DNA of 12,697 bases from JBCBEX01 sp039177895 (GTDB lineage: Bacteria > Bacteroidota > Rhodothermia > Rhodothermales > Rubricoccaceae). Position numbers and translations under genes: made by a program. Below the pieces are notes generated by a model. The model was not told the DNA's origin. It did no database searches and saw only the letters and a list, made by a program, of their open reading frames with translations. How positions within the stretch are numbered: position 1 is the first letter of the stretch; every line of letters begins with the position of its first letter. The stretch covers positions 1-12,697 of the forward strand of contig JBCDFO010000098.1 in NCBI GenBank assembly GCA_039177895.1, read 5' to 3'. Below, piece by piece: positions 7,182 through 12,697 of the stretch.

Positions 7182-7283
7182 GGACGGAGCGGTGTGGAAG
7201 AGTGTGCGAGTATGAGTGCGGCGGCGTAACGCGCCCCCGGCTTGCTCGTACTCTCCCGTCTCCCCGTCCCGGTCCCCTCGCTC

Positions 7284-8537
7284 ATGCGTCCGCTGCTTCC
7301 CTCGACGTCTTCCGCGCGCTGGATGTGGACGGCGTATGCAGGACTGCTTGCGGTGCTAGCCTACGTCGCGCTGCTGGCCGTGGACGGGAGCGACCTCGCA
7401 GGACGCGCCTACGCGGTGCGCTACCTCGGTCTTTTTGTGGCAGGTGGCTTCGCCATCGCTGTGCCGCACGTGTTGTTTCCGGACCCGCAGGCAGACGCGC
7501 TGCAACTCGCCAACCCCACGCCTGCGCAGTGGCTGGCACGACTGCTGCGACGCTGGGGCGCGGTGGTGATCGCCGTCGCGGTCCCGCTGGCGGTGATGCC
7601 GCTGGGCGCGCTCGGGAGCGAGCCCGGTGGCCTGATCGCGGCGCGGGCAGCGGAGGCGGTGCTGTTCGCGCTCGGACTGGGCACATACGCGTTCGGGCGC
7701 TACGCCGACCTCGGCGCGCGGTCGCAGGCGTGGCAGGAGGGCCGGGCGGGCGACGGCTATCGGAAGCTCCGCCACGTCGCGCCGCAGTTCACGTTTCAGG
7801 TGCCCGACGGCCTCGTGCCCGGCATGCTGGCGACGGGTCGCGTCTTTATGGTGGGGTCGCTCGCCGTGATTGCCGCCACGCTGCTCGACGGGCGCGGCCT
7901 GGGCCTATGGGCATGGGTGCCGAGCGCGCTGGTGCTCGTCGCCGCGACGGTGCGCGTGGGGCAGCTGGCGGGCGCGTTCGACCGCGCGTTCTATCACACG
8001 CATGCGTTCTACGACGAGGCCTTCGCTGAGCCCGAAGTCGCGCATCCCGAGGGCCGCGCCGCCGCGCCGTACGACGCCGTCTACTGGATGCCACCGGCGC
8101 TTCGACCCGCCACCTGGGCGACGCTTACCCAACTCGACCGGACGCTGCCGCTCGGGCGGTTTGTCTTCCTTGCGCTCGCGCTCCTCGGCGTCCTTTTCCT
8201 GATCGACGCGCCCGCGCAGACGCTCGCGGTGGCGCTCGGCAGCTTCGTCGTCGTCAAGAACGCGGCGCTGCTGCGAGCCGTGCGCGACGGCCTCGCCCCG
8301 GCGGCGTTCGACCTGTGGCTCCAGCCGCCCGTAGCGTGGCTGCTCGTGCGGTTCGGGCTGAGCGCGCGGTGGGCCTTCCCGCTCGCGCTGCTCCTCGGCC
8401 TCGCCGTCTGGCTCGATCCCGACACGACGCTCGCCGCCGCCCTCGGCTGGATTGCGCTCGACCTCGCGCTCGCAGCCGTCTTTGCGCTCCTCGCCACGCT
8501 GCGCACCGAAAGCGCCTACCGCCGACAGTTTCGATGA
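7284..8537 (+). CDS. Multi-pass membrane protein, probable ABC exporter permease
   Basis: 417 residues from the ATG at 7284; a TTG at 7242 would add 14 residues but is less likely. About ten hydrophobic segments are visible, near residues 15-33, 45-65, 91-110, 120-138, 186-202, 208-224, 290-308, 313-330, 362-378 and 384-404. A large soluble loop (about 230-288) contains a Tyr/Phe/His/Asp-rich stretch, FYHTHAFYDEAF. A cytoplasmic basic end (RTESAYRRQFR) follows the last segment. I recognise no named family, and no ABC-2 signature is obvious. The link to transport comes from context: an ABC ATPase gene without any other permease partner follows 77 bp downstream on the same strand. The most likely role is the membrane half of a two-gene exporter; the substrate is unknown. 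Confidence 0.75.
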   Translation: MRPLLPSTSSARWMWTAYAGLLAVLAYVALLAVDGSDLAGRAYAVRYLGLFVAGGFAIAVPHVLFPDPQADALQLANPTPAQWLARLLRRWGAVVIAVAVPLAVMPLGALGSEPGGLIAARAAEAVLFALGLGTYAFGRYADLGARSQAWQEGRAGDGYRKLRHVAPQFTFQVPDGLVPGMLATGRVFMVGSLAVIAATLLDGRGLGLWAWVPSALVLVAATVRVGQLAGAFDRAFYHTHAFYDEAFAEPEVAHPEGRAAAPYDAVYWMPPALRPATWATLTQLDRTLPLGRFVFLALALLGVLFLIDAPAQTLAVALGSFVVVKNAALLRAVRDGLAPAAFDLWLQPPVAWLLVRFGLSARWAFPLALLLGLAVWLDPDTTLAAALGWIALDLALAAVFALLATLRTESAYRRQFR

Positions 8538-8542
8538 ACTCA

Positions 8543-8651
8543 GTCGTGTGTCCTGGGTCCTGCGTCGAGGGTCACTCGCGCACAGCCTCAGCACGCACGA
8601 TGGACTGCTGACTCATGACCCACGACTCGCGACCCCTGACCCTCGACCGCA
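8543..8651. repeat. Inverted arrays of phased 7-bp repeats
   Basis: Five GTC triplets lie exactly 7 bp apart (8543, 8550, 8557, 8564, 8571). Seven GAC triplets, their reverse complement, follow exactly 7 bp apart (8603, 8610, 8617, 8624, 8631, 8638, 8645). The two arrays face each other as imperfect arms around a spacer of about 25 bp. An 11-bp perfect pairing exists between 8564-8574 (GTCGAGGGTCA) and 8637-8647 (TGACCCTCGAC). The array fills the whole gap between the membrane-protein and ATPase genes and continues into the ATPase gene, supplying its ATG and about its first 12 codons. Confidence 0.8.
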
Positions 8652-9268
8652 TCGTGAAGCGCTACGGCCAGGGCGCGGCGGTGCTCGACGGCTTCTCGCA
8701 CACGTTCGCACCCGGCACGGCGACGGCCCTCGTTGGCCCGAACGGCTCGGGGAAGTCGACGCTACTGCGGCTGCTGATGGCGCTCGCCTTCCCCACCCAG
8801 GGCACGATCCGGTATGGGGAGCTCGATGTCCACCGGCAGCCCTACCGCTACCTTCAGCACGTTGGCATCGTCCACGACGAGCCCCGTCTACCACGCCACC
8901 TCACGGCGGTCGAGTTGCTCGAATGGGTGCTGCGCCAGCGCACGCAGTGGGAGGCCGAGTCTCCAGCGCGCATCGACGCGTTGCTCGACACGGTGCTGCT
9001 CGACGAGCGGCGCGCGCAGGTCATCGGGACGTATTCGAGCGGAATGCTCCGCAAGACGCAGCTCGCAGCGGCCCTCGTCGCGCAGCCCTCGGTGCTGCTG
9101 ATGGACGAGCCCTTCCGCGGCCTCGACACCGCCGCGACGGCCGCCGCGCTCGAACTGCTACGTGACCACACCAGTCGTGAAGGTCTGATCGTCCTCTCCA
9201 GCCACCGCGCCGACCTCCTCGATGTGCTCACGAATGAGGTCGTGGACCTCACGCCGCAAGAGGCATAG
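8615..9268 (+). CDS. ABC transporter ATP-binding protein
   Basis: 217 residues, a single nucleotide-binding domain that powers a transporter at the inner face of the membrane. Motifs: Walker A GPNGSGKST (41-49), Q-loop region around the GIVHDEPRLPRHLT stretch, a non-canonical signature YSSGM (140-144) in place of LSGGQ, Walker B VLLMDEP (ending at residue 166, with D164 and E165), D-loop GLDTA, and switch His H197 in SSHR. All residues needed for ATP hydrolysis are present. YSSGM-type signatures are common in exporter ATPases, which fits pairing with the upstream membrane protein. Length is at the short end of the family. The conserved fold begins at residue 8 (LTLDRIVKRYG), so the ATG at 8615 leaves almost no leader, and its first codons come from the 7-bp repeat array. 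Confidence 0.93.
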   Translation: MTHDSRPLTLDRIVKRYGQGAAVLDGFSHTFAPGTATALVGPNGSGKSTLLRLLMALAFPTQGTIRYGELDVHRQPYRYLQHVGIVHDEPRLPRHLTAVELLEWVLRQRTQWEAESPARIDALLDTVLLDERRAQVIGTYSSGMLRKTQLAAALVAQPSVLLMDEPFRGLDTAATAAALELLRDHTSREGLIVLSSHRADLLDVLTNEVVDLTPQEA

Positions 9269-9332
9269 CCTCGCAGGCACAGCGCTGGTGCGCCGTGCTC
9301 ATGCCGAGTCCACTTGATGGGTCGCGCCGTAC

Positions 9333-9357
9333 CTATCCGATGGCTGACAGCCGATAG
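9333..9357. terminator. Hairpin between convergent ATPase and lexA genes (weak terminator candidate)
   Basis: CTATC and GGCT on the left pair with AGCC and GATAG on the right across a 3-nt loop, with a 4-nt bulge (CGAT) on the left arm. It lies in the 145-bp gap where the ABC ATPase gene and lexA converge, the right place for a two-way terminator, but there is no T-tract. The same bases also read as three 7-bp units of the form GAYRGCY (9339-9359). Confidence 0.3.
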
Positions 9358-9413
9358 CTCAAATCCGGCCTCACCTTTTCGATTCGATCGCAACGGTGCT
9401 CCCGGATTTGGTA

Positions 9414-10055
9414 TCACACGCGGCGGACGACGCCGACGACGCGGCCGATCAGGTAGCAGTCCAAATCGTTGTCCCGGGTGTTGATCGTCTCGTACGAGCG
9501 ATGGGCCGGGTGGAGCGCGTAGCGGCTGAGGCCGTAGGTGAAGCGGCGTGCGATAAGGCTCTCGCCGACGAGCGCCGCGACCGTGTCGTCGTCCAGGAGA
9601 CGGTGCACAGGAAGCTCAGCCACCACCACGAAGTCGCCCCGCCAGATGCCGTTCTCCGAGAAGCCGTCGTCCGAGACGCGGCCGATGAGGCAGCGGTCGG
9701 GGTCGTAGCCCGAGAGCAGCGCGGGGTCCACGTACATCGAGCCGCTCGGGCGCAGCCGCAGGCGGCTCGGCTCGTCGCTCGCTGTGCGGCTCACGATGGG
9801 CAGGTGCGGGACGCGCTTCTCTGCAAGCGGGTCCTCCTCCGGGTCCGCGATGCGGATGCCGCGCGCCGCGCCGGGCTCTCGATGGATGAGCCCCTTCGTC
9901 TCCAGCGCCTGGAGTAGTTTGTAGACCGCGTTCGACGAGGCAATGGAGAGGCCGTCCCCGATTTCACGGAGCGTGGGGGGCGTCCCGTGCGTTCGCATGA
10001 AGTCGCGGATAAACTCGTAGACTTGCGTTTGGCGCTCAGTGACGGGGCGTCGCAT
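9414..10055 (-). CDS. lexA: LexA-type repressor lacking self-cleavage residues
   Basis: 213 residues from the ATG at 10053-10055 (MRRPVTERQTQVYEFI). The N-terminal winged HTH is clear: TPPTLREIGDGL (25-36), then SNAVYKLLQALETKGLI and GAARGIRI, which align well with E. coli LexA. The C-terminal half also aligns throughout (VDPALL, GDFVVV, LIGRVVGVVRR). The autocatalytic residues are gone. The cleavage pair A84-G85 corresponds to S93-D94, catalytic S119 (in GMSM) to G131 (in SDDGFSENGI), and K156 to R170 (ARRF). It should therefore bind DNA as a dimer but not be cleaved through RecA. The frame is open for 31 more codons upstream, but those residues look unlike LexA. It lies divergent from mraZ, with two dyads at 10102-10148 that are probable autoregulatory operators. 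Its regulon cannot be told from here. Confidence 0.9.
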   Translation of the reverse strand: MRRPVTERQTQVYEFIRDFMRTHGTPPTLREIGDGLSIASSNAVYKLLQALETKGLIHREPGAARGIRIADPEEDPLAEKRVPHLPIVSRTASDEPSRLRLRPSGSMYVDPALLSGYDPDRCLIGRVSDDGFSENGIWRGDFVVVAELPVHRLLDDDTVAALVGESLIARRFTYGLSRYALHPAHRSYETINTRDNDLDCYLIGRVVGVVRRV

Positions 10056-10101
10056 GGCGGGAGAGGAGTGGGTAAGGGTGTGGATGAGGAAGATAGCGAT
10101 G

Positions 10102-10148
10102 GTGAACGGATTTTCACTTGTCGATAATTGGGGTGATCGCTTGTTCAC
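10102..10148. promoter_or_regulatory. Paired GTGA-N8-TCAC dyads (candidate LexA operators)
   Basis: Two 16-bp dyads of the same form lie at 10102-10117 (GTGA acggattt TCAC) and 10133-10148 (GTGA tcgcttgt TCAC), 31 bp apart, about three helical turns. Each is preceded by an extra G. The outer halves also form a perfect 7-bp inverted repeat, GGTGAAC...GTTCACC (10101-10107 and 10143-10149). They lie 47-93 bp upstream of the lexA start, a normal place for autoregulation. Assignment to LexA is inference. Confidence 0.6.
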
Positions 10149-10190
10149 CTAGGGGTTTGTATCGCGGCGGGCATGTTGTCCACAGGGTTG

Positions 10191-10214
10191 GTGGGTAGGG
10201 TGGTTTTTACCCAC
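10191..10214. other. GTGGGTA/TACCCAC inverted repeat
   Basis: Perfect 7-bp arms (10191-10197 and 10208-10214) around a 10-nt loop in the lexA-mraZ spacer, upstream of the mraZ promoter element. Each arm contains a GTGGG core like those in the mraZ operator repeats, so it could be an accessory MraZ site. As a hairpin it has no T-tract on the exit side. Confidence 0.4.
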
Positions 10215-10252
10215 AAAAGCGGCCATTGCGCGCTGTTTAGGGCGATTCGTCC

Positions 10253-10260
10253 TAGCTTTG
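10253..10260 (+). promoter_or_regulatory. mraZ promoter, Bacteroidota-type -7 element
   Basis: TAGCTTTG matches TAnnTTTG exactly. A TTG occurs at 10226-10228, 24 bp upstream, somewhat farther than the usual -33 spacing. Transcription would start a few bases downstream, within the GTGGG repeats, leaving a leader of about 95 nt before mraZ. Confidence 0.55.
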
Positions 10261-10264
10261 GGTC

Positions 10265-10290
10265 GTGGGGAGAAGTGGGGGAAAGTGGGT
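10265..10290 (+). promoter_or_regulatory. MraZ operator: three GTGGG repeats at 10-bp spacing
   Basis: GTGGG begins at 10265, 10275 and 10285, each followed by G or T and an A-rich spacer. This matches the known MraZ box of TGGG-type direct repeats with 10-bp periodicity upstream of mraZ in other bacteria. It starts 5 bp after the -7 element, where bound MraZ would block initiation, which is consistent with autorepression of the dcw operon. Two further units lie in the opposite orientation at 10319-10324 and 10329-10334 (CCCCAC), also 10 bp apart. Confidence 0.75.
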
Positions 10291-10361
10291 GACTATCGCC
10301 CAGCCTTCCGCATCGCTTCCCCACTCCTCCCCACTGACCTCCATCTATCCCATTCACCTTC

Positions 10362-10829
10362 ATGCCGGGTTTCAAAGGCCAGGTGGCGTGCAAGATCGAC
10401 GACAAGGGCCGTGTGGCCGTGCCGTCGAAGATGCGCCAGGTCTTTAATCCGGCGGCCAACAACACGGTCGTGCTCCTCCCCGGTCCCGATGGCTGCTTGC
10501 GGCTCTACCCCTCCGACGTGTGGGAGGAGGTCGAGGCGGGCTTCGCGGCCAAGATGACCACCTCCGACGCCAAGCAGCGCCGTGCGCTCCGCAGCTTCCT
10601 CCGCTACGCCGACGAGCAGACGCTCGACAGCCAGGGCCGCATTCGCCTCGACGCGACGCGCCTCGGGCTCGCCGGGCTCGAAGAGGGCGAGCAGGCGCTC
10701 TTCCTCGGCGTGCTCAACTTCGTCGAGATCTGGCACCCCGACGCCCTCACGGAGGAGGAAGCCATCGAGTCGCCTGCCGACCTCTACAACGAAGTCGCCG
10801 GCGACCTCGGTCTCGGCAGCCTCTTCTAA
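10362..10829 (+). CDS. mraZ: Transcriptional regulator MraZ
   Basis: 155 residues, first gene of the division and cell wall cluster. MraZ is a ring-forming DNA-binding protein made of two SpoVT/AbrB-like half-domains that represses its own operon. Both halves are visible: DDKGRVAVP (13-21) and DSQGRIRL (89-96), each followed by the helical segment expected (SKMRQVF and DATRLGLAGL). LFLGVLNFVEIWHPDAL (113-129) is the usual end of the second half. Length is normal. It is 45 bp upstream of rsmH on the same strand, probably cotranscribed, with a well-placed promoter and operator repeats upstream. Confidence 0.96.
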   Translation: MPGFKGQVACKIDDKGRVAVPSKMRQVFNPAANNTVVLLPGPDGCLRLYPSDVWEEVEAGFAAKMTTSDAKQRRALRSFLRYADEQTLDSQGRIRLDATRLGLAGLEEGEQALFLGVLNFVEIWHPDALTEEEAIESPADLYNEVAGDLGLGSLF

Positions 10830-10874
10830 ACGCCTCGTTCCGCTCTCACTCACGACGCTTCGTTTCCGTTAGAC

Positions 10875-12020
10875 ATGCCCGCCGTCATGCCCCGTCCACC
10901 GCGCCGCTCGGCCCGCCGCTCGCCTGAGGTTTCACCCTCGGCCGACGTGCAGCCGTACGCGCCCCTCCCCTACGCGAGCGCCTACCACGCGCCCGTGCTC
11001 GTGGAGGCGGTGGTGGACCTGCTCGTGACGGACCCGGCGGGTCTCTACATCGACGGCACCCTCGGCGGCGGCGGGCACACGGCCGCCCTCCTCGACCGGC
11101 TCGGTTCCGAGGGACGCGTCATCGGCATCGACCAGGATGACGACGCGATCCGCACAGCGACGGAGCGCATCGAGGCTCGTGAGCTCCAGGCGCGCGAACT
11201 CCAATCGGGCCACCCCGCCTCCATGGGGTCCGTCACAGTGGAGGGGTCGGCAGCCGCCAAGGCCGATCCCTCTGCTCCCCCCCTCTCTCGCTTTACCGCC
11301 TTGCGCGGCAACTTCGAGGCGATGCCCGCCCTCCTCTCGGACGCCGGGGTTGCGACTGGCTCCGTGACGGGCATTCTCCTCGACCTTGGCGTGTCGTCCC
11401 ATCAGTTCGACGTGCCTGAGCGCGGCTTCATGTTCCGCGCCGACGGGCCGCTCGACATGCGGATGGACGACCGCGCCCCCCAGACGGCGGCCGACCTCGT
11501 CAACACGCTGGACACGCAGGCGCTGGCCGACCTGCTCCGGGCGTATGGCGAGGAGCCGCGCGCCTGGCGCATTGCGCAGGAAGTCGCGCGCCGCCGCCCG
11601 ATCACCACGACGGGCGACCTGGCCGCCGCCGTCCGCGCAGCCGTGCCGACCAAGGACGAGGTGAAAAGCCTCGCCCGCGTCTTCCAGGCACTCCGTATCG
11701 CGGTCAACGACGAACTCGGCGTGCTGGAGCGCGCGCTCGAAGCCAGCCTCGACGTGCTCGCTATCGGCGGTCGGCTGGCCGTGCTCAGCTACCACTCGCT
11801 CGAAGACCGCCGCGTCAAACAGTTCCTTAAGGCGGGCCGCCTCGACGGAGTGCTGGAGCGCGACTTCTACGGCAACGCGCTCACGCCGTGGCAGGCCGTG
11901 ACGCGCAAGCCCATCGAGGCGAGCGACGCCGAGATCGCCGCCAACCCGCGCGCCCGCAGCGCCCGCCTCCGCGTGGCCGAGTTCGTCGGTCATCCCGATC
12001 CCAAACCCCCTCCATCCTGA
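10875..12020 (+). CDS. rsmH: 16S rRNA (cytosine(1402)-N(4))-methyltransferase RsmH
   Basis: 381 residues. Methylates N4 of C1402 in the decoding centre of 16S rRNA using S-adenosylmethionine. Visible features: HAPVLVEAVVDLL (38-50), the SAM-binding YIDGTLGGGGHTAALL (58-72), IGIDQDDDAI (83-92), LLDLGVSSHQFDVPERGFMFRADGPLDMRMD (168-198), then RVFQALRIAVNDEL, LSYHSLEDRRVKQF and, near the end, NPRARSARLRVAE. It is longer than the usual 300-320 residues for two reasons. One is an N-terminal extension of about 35 residues rich in Pro/Arg. The other is an insertion of about 35 residues at about 104-138, where the DNA has a near-perfect 11-bp inverted repeat. A start at the second ATG (10887) is possible. 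Second gene of the mraZ operon. Confidence 0.96.
   Translation: MPAVMPRPPRRSARRSPEVSPSADVQPYAPLPYASAYHAPVLVEAVVDLLVTDPAGLYIDGTLGGGGHTAALLDRLGSEGRVIGIDQDDDAIRTATERIEARELQARELQSGHPASMGSVTVEGSAAAKADPSAPPLSRFTALRGNFEAMPALLSDAGVATGSVTGILLDLGVSSHQFDVPERGFMFRADGPLDMRMDDRAPQTAADLVNTLDTQALADLLRAYGEEPRAWRIAQEVARRRPITTTGDLAAAVRAAVPTKDEVKSLARVFQALRIAVNDELGVLERALEASLDVLAIGGRLAVLSYHSLEDRRVKQFLKAGRLDGVLERDFYGNALTPWQAVTRKPIEASDAEIAANPRARSARLRVAEFVGHPDPKPPPS
11241..11272. repeat. Inverted repeat within the rsmH insertion
   Basis: GAGGGGTCGGC (11241-11251) and GCCGATCCCTC (11262-11272) pair at 10 of 11 positions around a 10-nt loop. It lies in the part of rsmH encoding the extra stretch with no counterpart in typical RsmH proteins. 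A degenerate 15-nt tandem duplication (coding ARELQ-ARELQ, about 11175-11204) lies just upstream. Confidence 0.55.
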
Positions 12021-12122
12021 GTATCCCCCGGCGTTCCCTCCACGCCACCGCGACGTCCCCTCCACGTCGTTGCCGGTGCGTCCCTCCCGCACCGGCATCC
12101 TTCTTACCCATCGCCTAGTGTG

Positions 12123-12697
12123 ATGCCTCGAACCCTCCAGACCCCCGCCCGCGCTTCGAAGTCGTCGTCCCGTAAGACGGCGGCTGGCAGCCCATCGCCC
12201 CGTAAGGCGATGGCGACGCGCAACGCGCCCTCGGCCCGTAAGCCGAGCCAGGCGTCGCGCAGCGATACGTCGCGTGCCAACGCGCGGGCGAAGTCCGGCG
12301 CTCCGACCGGGCGGCGTCCCTCCACGCCGATCCGGTCGGAGCTGCCCGGCTGGGGCGACCTTGACGCGGCCCCGCGCACGGCGACGAACCGACGCAAGCC
12401 ATCGGCCAAGCGTAAGGCCGGGGCCGTCGCGCCCTCGCGGCTCGACTGGCTCACGCGCGTCCCGACGCGGTCCTTCCTGCTTGCCATCACGCTGGTGTGC
12501 ACGGTGCTCACGCTCTGGGTCGCGCATGTCTTCTCGATGGAGGCCACGCTGGCAGATATCACGCAGCTCCGCGCCGAGAACGAACAGCTCCACCTGCGCC
12601 AGGCTCGCCTCGAAGGCGAGTTCGACCGCCGCACCAGCCCGGCCGTCGTCCTCGACCGCGCCCGTGCGCTCGGGCTCGTCGAAGACGCCACCTACGC
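12123..12697 (+). CDS. ftsL: FtsL-like cell division protein with long basic tail (partial)
   Basis: Runs off the right edge; 191 residues are visible from the ATG at 12123. The first 115 residues are Ser/Ala/Pro/Lys/Arg-rich, low in complexity, with recurring S-x-RK elements (SSRK, SPRK, SARK; CGTAAG at 12171, 12201 and 12237). One transmembrane helix follows at about 117-137 (FLLAITLVCTVLTLWVAHVF), then a periplasmic coiled-coil stretch (LADITQLRAENEQLHLRQARLEGEF, 143-167) and SPAVVLDRARALGLV, the usual end of FtsL/DivIC proteins. Place in the cluster right after mraZ-rsmH is where ftsL normally lies; it would act with FtsB/FtsQ in the divisome and activate septal peptidoglycan synthesis. 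FtsL is poorly conserved, so identity rests on layout and topology. The tail is far longer than the few dozen residues usual for FtsL. Confidence 0.8.
   Translation, partial: MPRTLQTPARASKSSSRKTAAGSPSPRKAMATRNAPSARKPSQASRSDTSRANARAKSGAPTGRRPSTPIRSELPGWGDLDAAPRTATNRRKPSAKRKAGAVAPSRLDWLTRVPTRSFLLAITLVCTVLTLWVAHVFSMEATLADITQLRAENEQLHLRQARLEGEFDRRTSPAVVLDRARALGLVEDATY

Noticed and set aside
10176..10184. TTGTCCACA, one base off a DnaA box (TTATCCACA)
   Set aside because: A single isolated near-match with no cluster, AT-rich unwinding region or dnaA/dnaN neighbours; not evidence for an origin.
10932..12593. A 553-codon open frame on the minus strand opposite rsmH and ftsL
   Set aside because: Composition is Arg/Gly/Val/His-rich low complexity, typical of antisense frames in high-GC genes; it runs opposite two well-supported genes.
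1..12697. CRISPR arrays, tRNA or rRNA genes, insertion-sequence transposases
   Set aside because: None seen: no regularly spaced long repeats, no tRNA-like cloverleaf or CCA-ended segment noticed, and no transposase motif near the TIR-CHAT gene. A covariance-model scan was not possible here.

Overview
The window is high-GC bacterial chromosome with one sharply AT-rich, apparently foreign gene in it. The order mraZ-rsmH-ftsL, Bacteroidota-type promoter matches (TAnnTTTG) before mraZ and before the AT-rich gene, and general protein character suggest a GC-rich member of the Bacteroidota/Rhodothermota side of the tree (Salinibacter or Rubricoccus-like). This placement is inference; there is no rRNA here to confirm it.

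Layout, left to right. (1) 1-710, minus strand: N-terminal part of glutaminyl-tRNA synthetase (glnS), running off the left edge. (2) 711-990: intergenic, changing from host-like GC to AT-rich. (3) 991-3543, plus: an 850-residue AT-rich gene for a predicted membrane protein with an N-terminal TIR domain, one transmembrane helix, a helical middle and a C-terminal CHAT (caspase/separase-like) protease domain with its His/Cys dyad. (4) 3545-4073: remains of a host-like NIF-family HAD phosphatase gene. It has lost its first codons, including the catalytic DxDxT motif, exactly at the end of the TIR-CHAT gene, and also carries a nonsense codon and a 38-bp tandem duplication. (5) 4149-4621: a type II toxin-antitoxin pair with a RelE-like toxin. 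Blocks 3-5 form a small accessory, defence-like island between housekeeping genes. (6) 4682-6238, minus: DEAD-box RNA helicase. (7) 6591-7181, plus: Nudix hydrolase, then 7284-8537 a multi-pass membrane protein and 8615-9268 an ABC-transporter ATPase, probably together an exporter. The junction of the last two genes is built of phased 7-bp repeats. (8) 9414-10055, minus: a LexA-type repressor that has lost its cleavage site and both catalytic residues. (9) 10362 to the right edge, plus: start of the division and cell wall (dcw) cluster, with mraZ, rsmH and an FtsL-like gene with a long basic tail, cut off by the window edge.

The 306-bp space between lexA and mraZ is dense with signals. On the lexA side there are two copies of the dyad GTGA-N8-TCAC, 31 bp apart. 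On the mraZ side there is a TAGCTTTG promoter element followed at once by three GTGGG units at 10-bp spacing, which match the known MraZ operator pattern.

Most interesting points: the single-gene TIR-TM-CHAT protein as a candidate stand-alone immune or cell-suicide factor; the fresh scar where it meets the phosphatase pseudogene; the apparently non-cleavable LexA with paired operators; and the 7-bp repeats at the start of the ABC ATPase gene.
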